This document shows, piece by piece, positions 31,828-38,281 of a stretch of DNA of 38,281 nucleotides; positions within the stretch are counted from its first letter, which is position 1, and every line of letters starts with the position of its first letter. The translations under genes and the position numbers were made by a program. The notes beneath the pieces are model-generated. The model saw only the letters and a list, made by a program, of their open reading frames with translations, was not told the origin of the DNA and searched no databases. The DNA comes from Bacteroidota bacterium (lineage in GTDB: Bacteria > Bacteroidota > Ignavibacteria > Kapaibacteriales > UBA961). The stretch spans positions 1 through 38,281 of the forward strand of contig JAFDZU010000060.1 of NCBI GenBank assembly GCA_018266765.1, written 5' to 3'.

Positions 31828-34779
31828 ATGACGGCTCGTTTTTTTCTAAAATCTGCGGTGTATTTATTTGCCTTTGTTGCTTGTATTACTATTAGTAACG
31901 CTCAAGCAGGAAGTCCGGCTAACTGGCTGTATCCAAATGGAAATATGGAGGCAACTCGTTCTCAACCCGTTCCTTCGCTTCGGCAATCAATAGATTCTCT
32001 TGTTCTCAAATGGTCAACTGTAGAAATTTCGGGTGATGTTCAGCCGCTTATCGGAAATATTAAAAGTAATCCAAAGATACTTCCCACATTTCTTTGGTCG
32101 CCTAATGAATTGACGGCGGTGATTAAAGACCACATTGTTGTAATTGATGGTTCCGGTAAACTCCTTACTCGTACTCCACTTCCCTCGTATGCAAAGTTTA
32201 TTCGAGGCATTTCCATGTTATTTGATTCCAATGCAATTGAACCAACTGTTACGACTACTGCACCTGTGGTTATGGGATTGGAAACTCTCGAAACTGAAAA
32301 CCTGCAAGACAGTTTAATTTATTCATTCATTGCAGGGTTTGATAAAACTAAAGATAGTGTTATACTTATAAAACGTATGAGTATAAATGTCGGGAATTTT
32401 AATCCAAATCTATTCGGAAGTGTTACTCCTGTTTTGGGGAGAAATAATGGCGGACAGGCAACTGTCTATGCCGCTGTTAATATGGCTAAACCTGCTATTC
32501 CATCGGTTATTACAGGTGATGTACCGTATTATCGTGGACTTGCTCAATTTAACACATCTACAATTTTCACGACATTCCCATTACCTGACGTAAAAGACCT
32601 CGATAAAAGACGACTTACATTGGGTCCTGAGATTTCATTATTCCCACCTTCAATAGCAAGTTTGGGCGGAGGGCGTTTGGGAATGGCTCTTCCTGTGATG
32701 CCAAGCAATTCAATTACAGAATTACTATCTAATCCGATTACTGTCTCGACCTATGCAGACCGCCCGTATCTGATGTCCTTTGATATTCAAGGTTCGCAAA
32801 TTAACGAAGGTATTGCACCAAGAGAACTTACTTCGCTTCTCGATGCCGAGAGAAACCGTCCGCTTATTCGACCTTATTATGTGAAATTATCAGATGGTGG
32901 AGCGGCCAATGCCGAGAATTGGTATATAGTAGTTGCAGAAGAATATAAAGGTATAGACTCATCGCACGGTAGTGCGCGGCTTCATTTATATAACCCTCAA
33001 GGCGACCCTGTAACAACTCCAAATGATATTATCGCACCTTCCTTTAATGGAAGTTCTAATCACTATTGGTCGGTAGCTGTCGGTAATGTTGACGGAATTT
33101 CTTCTAATGAGTTATTACCATATTACCCAAATAATCCGGGTAATGAAATTGTGGTAACTCAAAGTTCAAAAGAATTTGCATACCCCGGGAGTCGGTTGTA
33201 TGTTTTGCGATGGAGAACAGGTACTCCAATTGAAAAAATCAATAAACCAGGTACATTCCTCACGGCATTTGATACTATTGTTTCTGCACATATAAATGGT
33301 TGGGTAGCGGCTGTTAATGATTTTGATGGGGGAGTAGATGAAAAAAGTGAAATTTTTGTAGTTGACCGCTCGACGGTATATATACTTCGTTTACGGGATT
33401 ATAATACTCCTGAATTACGACTCGGTAATCCATTTGACACACTTAAAGTTCTTAATTTCCCCGATGAAACGATTACATCGCTTGAAGTTGCTGACCTCGA
33501 AGGAGATGGAGCTAATGACATAGTTATTACTACACTTAATCGAACGTATTTATATGGTCGATTGATTCCCGGTTCACTTCAATTATTAGAACCGAAAATT
33601 CAACTTATACCTTCACAAGAATATTGTCTGGGTGATTCCGTAACAGTGCGATGGACCAATCTTCTCAAAGGGCAGGATAAGGTTCATATTTTCTTCCAAC
33701 GATATAAGGACACGCTCCGACTTGATAAAAAAGACACACTCAAGCTTAACTTCTCGAATATTTCCGATACTTTAACTTATTCATTTAAAATTGATTCTTC
33801 TCGACTTGGTGTCGAAGGACGATTAATAATTCAAAGTGCAAACAGCAAAGATATTAAAGATTCATCGGCCATATTCCGCTTCCCGAAGCCAAAAGTTGTA
33901 ATCTCATCGCCAGCTAAAGATAGTCTGTTTTATATAGGATACCCGATTGAAATTAAAGGAATTGCCTCTTGTTTGGATTCGTTAATCCTTCAATATCAAG
34001 GTGATTCATCTTGGATTACCCTTGGAACTATGGTGACATCGTTGCCACCTTTCTTGTTTTCTACAAGTGTACCTTGTCTGCCAATTTTTCCTTGTGATTC
34101 TGCACATAAAGACAGTTCTATCAGTTTTCGTGTTATTGGAATTGGCAACCGAATTAAAGTGATAGATACTTCTGCTATTTATCCTATTAAAGTACATCCG
34201 GCTCCATTCGCTGTTTCTATTGATCCTCCGCCGACGGTTGCTTGTCCGTCTCGTAAAATTACATGGGATGCACTTTCTATTCCTTCATCTCTTATATGTG
34301 ATACCGTTGGAGTTTATGTTTCGGTTGATTCAGGCAAAACTTTTCGTCATGTAGATGATATTCTTTTTGCAAATAATGGTTTTGAGTGGGATGTTCCACT
34401 TAATCTCAGCGATTCTGCCGCAATTCTTCGTTTATGTTGCGATAGAGGATGTATCCGTACCGATACACTAATCTCGAATATAAAAGTAAAATATATTTCG
34501 CTTGTTTCACCAAATCCTTTTGCTCCTCCGCTTGAAATAGCACAGGTTATATATTCTGTACCTCAAGAAACAACTGTTACGATAAGAGTTTATGACCAAT
34601 CTAATCGGCTTGTGGCTGAACCTGTACGAAATCAAACTCGCTTAACAGGAATTGCTTATTGTGACCATTGGGACGGAACGACATCACTTGGTACAGCATC
34701 GAACGGAATGTATTACTTAAGTATCGAAATGTCGAACGGGACTCGTGAAGTATACCCAATATTTGTAAAAAAGAAATAA
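31828..34779 (+). CDS. Large secreted protein with FG-GAP-like segment and FlgD-Ig-like C-terminal sorting domain
   Basis: ATG 31828 is chosen because MTARFFLKSAVYLFAFVACITISNAQ is a proper signal peptide; the open frame from 31759 adds 23 non-signal residues. The 983-residue preprotein has a long N-terminal region with propeller-type sequence and an FG-GAP-like loop, VADLEGDGANDIVITTLN. Ig-like modules follow (VISSPAKDSLFYIGYPIEIKG; VTIRVYDQ...). The last ~90 residues, LVSPNPFAPPLEIAQVIYSV...WDGTTSLGTASNGMYYLSIEMSNG, form a FlgD-Ig-like fold that in this group often serves as T9SS sorting signal. Several cysteines near the C-terminus (CLPIFPCDS, LCCDRGC) may form disulfides. The function is unknown; it is likely a surface or secreted protein. 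Confidence 0.82.
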   Translation: MTARFFLKSAVYLFAFVACITISNAQAGSPANWLYPNGNMEATRSQPVPSLRQSIDSLVLKWSTVEISGDVQPLIGNIKSNPKILPTFLWSPNELTAVIKDHIVVIDGSGKLLTRTPLPSYAKFIRGISMLFDSNAIEPTVTTTAPVVMGLETLETENLQDSLIYSFIAGFDKTKDSVILIKRMSINVGNFNPNLFGSVTPVLGRNNGGQATVYAAVNMAKPAIPSVITGDVPYYRGLAQFNTSTIFTTFPLPDVKDLDKRRLTLGPEISLFPPSIASLGGGRLGMALPVMPSNSITELLSNPITVSTYADRPYLMSFDIQGSQINEGIAPRELTSLLDAERNRPLIRPYYVKLSDGGAANAENWYIVVAEEYKGIDSSHGSARLHLYNPQGDPVTTPNDIIAPSFNGSSNHYWSVAVGNVDGISSNELLPYYPNNPGNEIVVTQSSKEFAYPGSRLYVLRWRTGTPIEKINKPGTFLTAFDTIVSAHINGWVAAVNDFDGGVDEKSEIFVVDRSTVYILRLRDYNTPELRLGNPFDTLKVLNFPDETITSLEVADLEGDGANDIVITTLNRTYLYGRLIPGSLQLLEPKIQLIPSQEYCLGDSVTVRWTNLLKGQDKVHIFFQRYKDTLRLDKKDTLKLNFSNISDTLTYSFKIDSSRLGVEGRLIIQSANSKDIKDSSAIFRFPKPKVVISSPAKDSLFYIGYPIEIKGIASCLDSLILQYQGDSSWITLGTMVTSLPPFLFSTSVPCLPIFPCDSAHKDSSISFRVIGIGNRIKVIDTSAIYPIKVHPAPFAVSIDPPPTVACPSRKITWDALSIPSSLICDTVGVYVSVDSGKTFRHVDDILFANNGFEWDVPLNLSDSAAILRLCCDRGCIRTDTLISNIKVKYISLVSPNPFAPPLEIAQVIYSVPQETTVTIRVYDQSNRLVAEPVRNQTRLTGIAYCDHWDGTTSLGTASNGMYYLSIEMSNGTREVYPIFVKKK

Positions 34780-34821
34780 AACAACAAACTACTTTTAGTA
34801 ATCACTTTTTTTGGTAATCTT

Positions 34822-35541
34822 ATGAGAATATTAGTTGTTGAAGACGAACGAAAAGTAGCCAGCTTTATTAAAAATGGTCTTGAAGAAGAGCGTTATATTG
34901 TAGAAACCGCCTCTGATGGTGAAATGGGGCTTGATATGGCTATCAATAATCACTTTGATGCGATAGTTTTGGACGTTATGCTTCCCAAAAAAGACGGTTT
35001 TTCTGTATTGAAAGATATAAGAGCCGCCGGCAAATCAGTTCCGGTTTTAATGCTTACTGCACGGGGTACAACCGAAGACCGCGTAACAGGGCTTGATCTT
35101 GGTGCAGATGATTATTTAGCAAAACCATTTCATTTTGAGGAACTTGCCGCTCGACTGCGTTCGATTATGCGCCGTTCATCCGCCGAAAAGACTACTAAAC
35201 TCGTTTGTGCAGATTTATCCTTAGACACGATAGCTCACGTTGGTTTCCGTTGGAATAAGGAAATTGAACTGACAACAAAAGAGTACGCCCTTTTGGAATA
35301 TCTAATGCGAAATAAAAATCGAATTGTCTCCCGAAGCATGATAACCCAACATGTTTGGAAGCATAATTTTGATACGGAATCTAATATTATTGATGTTTAT
35401 ATTAAAAGGTTGCGCTCTAAAATTGAAAAAGTTGGTTCTCCACGTATCCTTCAATCAATACGAGGCGTTGGTTATCGAATGAGAGAACAAATGCCGGATG
35501 ATCCGGATATTAATGATACAGATGAAGATGATGATTTATAA
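34822..35541 (+). CDS. OmpR/PhoB-family response regulator with acidic tail
   Basis: The 239 residues comprise a receiver (1-~120: acidic VVEDE near residues 6-8, phospho-acceptor Asp ~51 in IVLDVMLPK, LMLTARG, and Lys ~101 in YLAKPFHFEE) and a winged-helix DNA-binding domain (~130-225: ELTTKEYALLEYLMRNKNRIVSR, VYIKRLRSKIE, IRGVGYRMRE). This resembles CusR/CopR-type regulators of metal or envelope responses. It ends with an unusual acidic stretch, PDDPDINDTDEDDDL. No histidine kinase gene is adjacent, so it is an orphan in this window. It lies 42 bp after the secreted-protein gene and is followed by a strong terminator. Confidence 0.92.
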   Translation: MRILVVEDERKVASFIKNGLEEERYIVETASDGEMGLDMAINNHFDAIVLDVMLPKKDGFSVLKDIRAAGKSVPVLMLTARGTTEDRVTGLDLGADDYLAKPFHFEELAARLRSIMRRSSAEKTTKLVCADLSLDTIAHVGFRWNKEIELTTKEYALLEYLMRNKNRIVSRSMITQHVWKHNFDTESNIIDVYIKRLRSKIEKVGSPRILQSIRGVGYRMREQMPDDPDINDTDEDDDL

Positions 35542-35546
35542 AAAGT

Positions 35547-35570
35547 AGGGCAGAAACGTATTTCTGCCCT
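35547..35570. terminator. Bidirectional intrinsic terminator between the response regulator and folP
   Basis: AGGGCAGAAA / TTTCTGCCCT form a perfect 10-bp stem with loop CGTA. On the plus strand TTATTTTT follows, and on the minus strand the hairpin is followed by ACTTTTTATAA. It lies 5 bases past the regulator stop and 28 bases past the end of folP, so it can end both convergent transcripts. Confidence 0.9.
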
Positions 35571-35598
35571 TTATTTTTAAGAATTTTCGGTCACTATT

Positions 35599-36405
35599 TT
35601 AGTCATTCCTCAACACTTCCCATAATTTTCTCAGCGTTACAATCTGTTTTACTTCGTGCACTCGGATTATTTCTATTGTTTCCTCCAACAGCAAAGCATG
35701 AAGCATAGCTGTGGCAACATCTCGTTCAATTGGGTGCTCTATCCCAAGTAATTTCCCGAGGAATGATTTCCTCGATATTCCCAAAACCATCGGAACGCCT
35801 AAATTTTCAAATTTGTTCAAATTTTTAAGCAGTGACCAGTTGTGTTCGGCAGTTTTCCCGAAGCCAATTCCGACATCAGCCATAACATTCGCTACTCCGA
35901 GTGACCGCGCAAGCTCAATTTTCCCTGATAACTCACTAAAAACATCCTCTGCAACATTATTATAGCTTGGTTTTATCTGCATTGTGCGTGGCGTTCCCTG
36001 AATATGCATAATAATGAGCCCCGCATTATGTACAGCGGCGAGGGTTGCCAATTGAATATCAGTTCCAAGTCCTGAAATATCATTGATAATATTCGCACCT
36101 GCATCCAATGCGGCTACTGCAACGTCATATTTAACCGTGTCTATTGAGATTTTTACTGTAGAATTGACCTTTCTTATCCCCTCAATCACGGGAATCACCC
36201 TCTTTTTTTCTTCTTCAATTGATATTTCATCAGCATTTGGACGCGAACTTTCGCCTCCAATATCTAAAATATCGGCTCCATCTGCAATTAATTGCATAGC
36301 ATGTTCTATCGCAGTATCCTTCTGAACAAATAATCCGCCATCAGAAAAGGAATCAGGGGTTACATTTACTATCCCCATAATTTTAGGAAATTTATGTTGC
36401 TTCAT
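35599..36405 (-). CDS. folP: Dihydropteroate synthase
   Basis: FolP joins p-aminobenzoate to dihydropterin pyrophosphate in folate synthesis. The 268-residue TIM barrel has the hallmark strand KIMGIVNVTPDSFSDGG, the pterin-binding DILDIGGESSRPNADEIS, ISIDTVKYDVA, NIINDISGLG, and the loop VMADVGIGFGKTAEHNWSLL. The C-terminal region has MVLGISRKSFLGKLLGIEHPIERDVATAMLHALL and IIRVHEVKQIV. All catalytic regions look intact. The start ATG at 36405 is the only sensible one. It is convergent with the response regulator and shares its terminator. It begins a long intergenic region upstream. Confidence 0.95.
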   Translation of the reverse strand: MKQHKFPKIMGIVNVTPDSFSDGGLFVQKDTAIEHAMQLIADGADILDIGGESSRPNADEISIEEEKKRVIPVIEGIRKVNSTVKISIDTVKYDVAVAALDAGANIINDISGLGTDIQLATLAAVHNAGLIIMHIQGTPRTMQIKPSYNNVAEDVFSELSGKIELARSLGVANVMADVGIGFGKTAEHNWSLLKNLNKFENLGVPMVLGISRKSFLGKLLGIEHPIERDVATAMLHALLLEETIEIIRVHEVKQIVTLRKLWEVLRND

Positions 36406-36500
36406 ACGTCTTTGTCCTACATTTTGTAAAAAGTTCTCTTACAGAATGGTATTATTAGTGATTAAATTCAAAAAAAATGTGGAAAACTTTTAAAAATTAC

Positions 36501-36531
36501 TTGCATAGTATCACAAAATTACCCAATTTTG
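36501..36531 (+). promoter_or_regulatory. Predicted Bacteroidota-type promoter P3
   Basis: TTG (36501-36503) is followed after exactly 20 bases by CAATTTTG (36524-36531), one mismatch from the -7 consensus TAnnTTTG. The sequence TTGCATaGTAT matches TTGCATcGTAT in the two promoters further right. It faces right, so its transcript would start near 36540 and cross the 21-bp array. Confidence 0.45.
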
Positions 36532-36539
36532 GGTGTGAT
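36510..36539. promoter_or_regulatory. Inverted repeat overlapping P3
   Basis: ACCCAA / TTGGGT with a 2-base centre lies on the -7 element, flanked by ATCAC / GTGAT arms (36510-36514 and 36535-36539) with a 6-base bulge on one side. The position suggests an operator, but no regulator is identified. Confidence 0.4.
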
Positions 36540-36742
36540 TAGGCGTTAGTCCTACGTAACTCATCGTGATTTTAAATTTTGATATCGGAAATAATCGCTA
36601 CAAAAATACATCTTTGAGAAATATTTCAAAGATAATAAAATGTAGTAAAGACAAATAAAGAATACGCAAAGGTGTTTCAAATACAATAATTGTTAAAAAA
36701 TGGCGAATTCCCCCTAAAAAAGCCACATTTTAAAAAATATTT

Positions 36743-37000
36743 GAATTCATTAATGCAATAATGCGGAAAAAATATATCGATTTTGAGTTCTTTTTGTCAA
36801 AAAAGAGTTCATATTTTCAAATTTTGAATTCAATTCTCTAAAAAAAGGGTTCATGTTTGTAAATTTTGAATTCAGTTTTGATAATTTTGAATTCAGTTTT
36901 ATCATTTTTGAATTCATATTTATTAAAATTGAGTTCGAAATTGTTATTTTTGAGTTCATATTTGTAAATTTTGAATTCAAATTTGTCGTTTTTGAATTAT
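36743..37000. repeat. 21-bp-period tandem array of GAATTC-like sites
   Basis: GAATTC or one-base variants (GAGTTC, GGGTTC) start at 36805, 36826, 36847, 36868, 36889, 36910, 36931, 36952, 36973 and 36994 (GAATTA), exactly 21 bases apart. There is one more at 36785 (20 bases before) and one at 36743, two periods earlier. The consensus unit is about TTTTGAATTCATATTTGTAAA. The period equals two turns of B-DNA. On the minus strand the array is also an open frame of a heptapeptide, roughly (N-M/L-N-S-K-F-T)n, ATG at 37043 to stop near 36750, which would form a coiled coil. I regard DNA-level function as at least as likely as coding. Confidence 0.8.
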
Positions 37001-37029
37001 TATATTTCGTAATTAATTTACAATTTCTA

Positions 37030-37104
37030 AAAAAATATTTCAAAAAATAAAAATAATTCTTGCATCGTATTAAAAAAGTTCGTAAGTTTGTACCAAGAAG
37101 AATT
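37030..37104 (+). repeat. 75-bp direct repeat, copy 1, carrying promoter P1
   Basis: This matches 37136-37210 at 74 of 75 positions (C at 37093 against T at 37199), offset 106 bases. The 31-base gap between copies is unrelated AT-rich DNA. Confidence 0.9.
37060..37090 (+). promoter_or_regulatory. Predicted Bacteroidota-type promoter P1
   Basis: TTG (37060-37062), 20-base spacer, TAAGTTTG (37083-37090). This fits both the spacing and the exact TAnnTTTG -7 element used by the primary sigma factor of Bacteroidota. A start site near 37097 is expected, about 150 bases before the FN3 gene. Confidence 0.65.
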
Positions 37105-37135
37105 GAAAATCAGAAAAAATAAAATTTAATATTTG

Positions 37136-37210
37136 AAAAAATATTTCAAAAAATAAAAATAATTCTTGCATCGTATTAAAAAAGTTCGTAAGTTTGTATC
37201 AAGAAGAATT
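37136..37210 (+). repeat. 75-bp direct repeat, copy 2, carrying promoter P2
   Basis: Second copy of the duplication, ending 33 bases before the ATG at 37244. Apart from one transition it is identical to copy 1. Confidence 0.9.
37166..37196 (+). promoter_or_regulatory. Predicted Bacteroidota-type promoter P2
   Basis: TTG (37166-37168), 20-base spacer, TAAGTTTG (37189-37196), as in P1. It would give a leader of about 40 bases for the FN3 gene. Confidence 0.65.
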
Positions 37211-37243
37211 CAAAATTAAATTTTAGAAAAACAAAAGAAAGAA

Positions 37244-37867
37244 ATGGCAAAAGTTAAGTTAGATGTAGCCAGCATATCAGCTCAGGATCTTACAGGTGTG
37301 GCGCAATCTATTGCAAACGGATTAACAAGCAATGTAAATTTTAGTACGCCAATGCCAACACCGTCAGCATTAAATGCAAAAGCGGCAGAGGTTGATACTG
37401 CGAGCCAAGAAATAGAAAATTTGAAATCATTATTAAAGACAAAGCAGTCAGCATTAGATAATAAGCGCAAAGAATTAAGGGACTTAATTAAACAAGCAAG
37501 AAATTATGTAGAATTGAATAGTGGTGGGGACGAAACAAAGATTCTAAGCGCAGGCATGCAGGTTCGTTCGGAGGCGGGAACAGTTGGGTTACTTCAAGCA
37601 CCGCAAAATTTTACGGTTTCAGAAGGCGCAAACCCGGGAATGGTGGAGCTAAAATGGAAAACAGTGCGCGGTTCGAGCAGTTATATTATCGAACGAAGCA
37701 CAGACCCGCCCACATCGTCAAGTTGGACATCAGGTGCAGTAAGCACGAAAGCAAAATATTTGATGGGCAATTTGGAGAGCGGTACAAAGTTTTGGTTTAA
37801 AGTGGCGGCAGTAAATTCAGCAGGAATTGGAGCTTGGAGTTCGCCGATATTAAAGATTATTCCGTGA
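37244..37867 (+). CDS. Coiled-coil plus fibronectin type III domain protein
   Basis: The 207-residue protein has no signal peptide or membrane segment. Residues 1-43 are a polar, Ser/Asn-rich N-terminus (KVKLDVASISAQDLTGVAQSI). Residues ~44-90 are a strong coiled coil (AKAAEVDTASQEIENLKSLLKTKQSALDNKRKELRD in pattern). A short LSAGMQVRSEAG segment leads to a single FN3 domain at ~116-207 (PQNFTVSEGANPGMVELKWKTVRGSSSYIIERS..., ending NSAGIGAWSSPILKIIP). Such small FN3 proteins recur in Bacteroidota, and I know no established function for them. The ATG at 37244 has a purine-rich GAAAGAA just before it. It is driven by the duplicated promoters and lies 81 bp upstream of the double-glycine peptide genes. 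Confidence 0.8.
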   Translation: MAKVKLDVASISAQDLTGVAQSIANGLTSNVNFSTPMPTPSALNAKAAEVDTASQEIENLKSLLKTKQSALDNKRKELRDLIKQARNYVELNSGGDETKILSAGMQVRSEAGTVGLLQAPQNFTVSEGANPGMVELKWKTVRGSSSYIIERSTDPPTSSSWTSGAVSTKAKYLMGNLESGTKFWFKVAAVNSAGIGAWSSPILKIIP

Positions 37868-37875
37868 TTTTGACG

Positions 37876-37889
37876 TGTTGAAAAACACA
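37876..37889 (+). terminator. Weak hairpin after the FN3 gene
   Basis: GTGTT / AACAC, 5-bp stem with GAAA loop, followed by ATTTTAAAAAG. It is too weak for certain termination, so read-through from the FN3 gene into the peptide genes is possible. Confidence 0.35.
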
Positions 37890-37937
37890 TTTTAAAAAGA
37901 TTATTATATTTTATTTTTATTTATCTCTTTATTTTTT

Positions 37938-37943
37938 GGAGAA
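37938..37943 (+). promoter_or_regulatory. Strong ribosome binding site of the first double-glycine peptide
   Basis: GGAGAA lies five bases before the ATG at 37949. The second peptide gene at 38159 has no such site, only AT-rich DNA, so the two may be translated at different rates. Confidence 0.6.
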
Positions 37944-37948
37944 TTTAT

Positions 37949-38107
37949 ATGAACAATGCCTTAAACCTCGACCTTGTAAGTGTAGAAGAACTCTCAACAC
38001 TTGATATGAATGCAATTTTAGGTGGAAATACTGACCCGATTGTCGTTGATAATGGTGGAACAGGAATTATTACTGCAGTTTGGTTTGATACCGGTATCCG
38101 TCCGTAA
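37949..38107 (+). CDS. Double-glycine-leader peptide precursor 1 (bacteriocin/RiPP-like)
   Basis: This 52-residue gene is too small for routine ORF calling. It is supported by its Shine-Dalgarno and by a close paralogue starting 210 bases later. Residues 1-26 form a leader, with LDLVSVEELSTLDMNAILGG matching the double-glycine pattern L-x-x-x-E-L-S-x-x-[DE]-M-x-x-I-x-GG cut by C39 peptidases of ABC exporters. The predicted core is residues 27-52: NTDPIVVDNGGTGIITAV followed by WFDTGIRP. It has no Cys, Ser or Lys, so lanthionine or disulfide chemistry is excluded. Asp and Thr are plentiful, so ester or amide macrocycles (graspetide-like) or no modification are possible. No transporter or modifying enzyme is in the window. 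Confidence 0.75.
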   Translation: MNNALNLDLVSVEELSTLDMNAILGGNTDPIVVDNGGTGIITAVWFDTGIRP

Positions 38108-38158
38108 CTTTTCTTTAATTACTCTAACGAATTTTAAATCTTTTACTATTATAATATT

Positions 38159-38281
38159 ATGAATAATACCCTAACACTCGACCTTGTAACTTTAGATGAA
38201 TTATCAACATTTGATATGAATGCAATCGTAGGTGGAAATACTGACCCTATTGTTGTAGATAATGGTGGAACAGGAATTATT
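38159..38281 (+). CDS. Double-glycine-leader peptide precursor 2 (truncated by the window end)
   Basis: Forty-one codons are visible before the window ends. The leader LDLVTLDELSTFDMNAIVGG differs from copy 1 at several conservative positions (whole leader A4T, N6T, S11T, V12L, E13D, L18F, L24V). The visible core, NTDPIVVDNGGTGII, is identical. Within the 17 codons from the GG onward there are three nucleotide changes, all synonymous (CCG/CCT, GTC/GTT, GTT/GTA). This shows that both frames are translated and selected. The 51-bp gap between the genes has no terminator or clear Shine-Dalgarno. Confidence 0.75.
   Translation, partial: MNNTLTLDLVTLDELSTFDMNAIVGGNTDPIVVDNGGTGII

Larger units (their letters stand above)
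36406..37243. other. Long non-coding regulatory region upstream of the FN3 protein gene
   Basis: About 840 bp of very AT-rich DNA (A/T runs throughout) with no credible coding sequence. It contains a predicted promoter overlapped by a dyad (36501-36539), a 21-bp-period array (36743-37000) and a 75-bp tandem duplication with two more predicted promoters (37030-37210). All three promoter-like sites point right, towards the FN3 gene and the double-glycine peptides. A minus-strand frame through the array is discussed with the repeat. Confidence 0.7.

Noticed and set aside
36750-37043. 97-codon minus-strand frame with NSKFTNM-like heptads as a definite gene
   Set aside because: Not listed as a CDS: a 21-bp DNA repeat automatically gives a 7-residue repeat in open frames, both strands are open, and no ribosome binding site is clear. 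Kept as an alternative in the repeat entry.
36743-37210. CRISPR array
   Set aside because: The 21-bp units are contiguous without spacers, the 75-bp repeats occur only twice, and no cas genes are present.

Overview
The window is AT-rich DNA that reads as a chromosomal segment of a Bacteroidota-type bacterium. Evidence for this is several large secreted proteins with type IX secretion (T9SS) C-terminal sorting domains, the T9SS regulator PorX, and promoter-like sites of the Bacteroidota form TTG-N20-TAnnTTTG. The gene mix (PorX, SBBP-propeller and FlgD-Ig-like cargo, DUF3108, paired DUF6263-like proteins) makes me think of the Kapabacteria/Ignavibacteria side of the phylum. That placement is inference from family recollection, not a search. 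No tRNA, rRNA, CRISPR array or intact insertion sequence was seen.

Layout. 1-3043: a dispersed hairpin repeat, then a minus-strand T9SS cargo protein with sortilin-like propellers. 3435-12038: a mostly housekeeping plus-strand run of porX, tsaE, a tatD fused in frame to a secreted outer-membrane barrel, a glycosyltransferase, an S41 protease, a DUF3108 protein and murF. 12207-14630: a second T9SS cargo gene. 14679-21121: a minus-strand run that in transcription order is sucD (with a histone-H1-like Lys/Ala/Pro tail), ndk, a NUDIX hydrolase, two paralogous envelope proteins with overlapping starts, an M16 peptidase and a small FG-GAP-like protein. 21492-26604: a DAO-family oxidoreductase and a 1309-aa SBBP-repeat T9SS protein. 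26776-27728: an RHS-core remnant next to an unrecognised exported protein. 27866-31634: a porin, imelysin and di-haem module (minus strand, in that order). 31828-36405: another secreted FlgD-Ig-like protein, an OmpR-type response regulator and folP.

The most unusual part is the right end, 36406-38281. About 840 bp without a clear gene holds a predicted promoter overlapped by a dyad, an array of GAATTC-like sites spaced exactly 21 bp (two helical turns), and a 75-bp segment duplicated in tandem, each copy carrying a close match to the Bacteroidota promoter. These lead into a coiled-coil plus fibronectin-III protein. After it come two tandem genes (the second cut by the window edge) for about 50-residue peptides with double-glycine leaders and a cysteine-free core, NTDPIVVDNGGTGII.... 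Over the visible part the core is identical between the copies while the leader varies. This looks like the edge of an undescribed secreted-peptide (bacteriocin or RiPP-like) locus whose transporter and any modifying enzymes would lie to the right.

How the parts relate: PorX is a known controller of T9SS output in Bacteroidota, and three or four T9SS cargo genes lie in the same window. The sucD-to-M16 run mixes central metabolism with envelope proteins. The porin-imelysin-dihaem trio resembles iron-linked imelysin modules known elsewhere.
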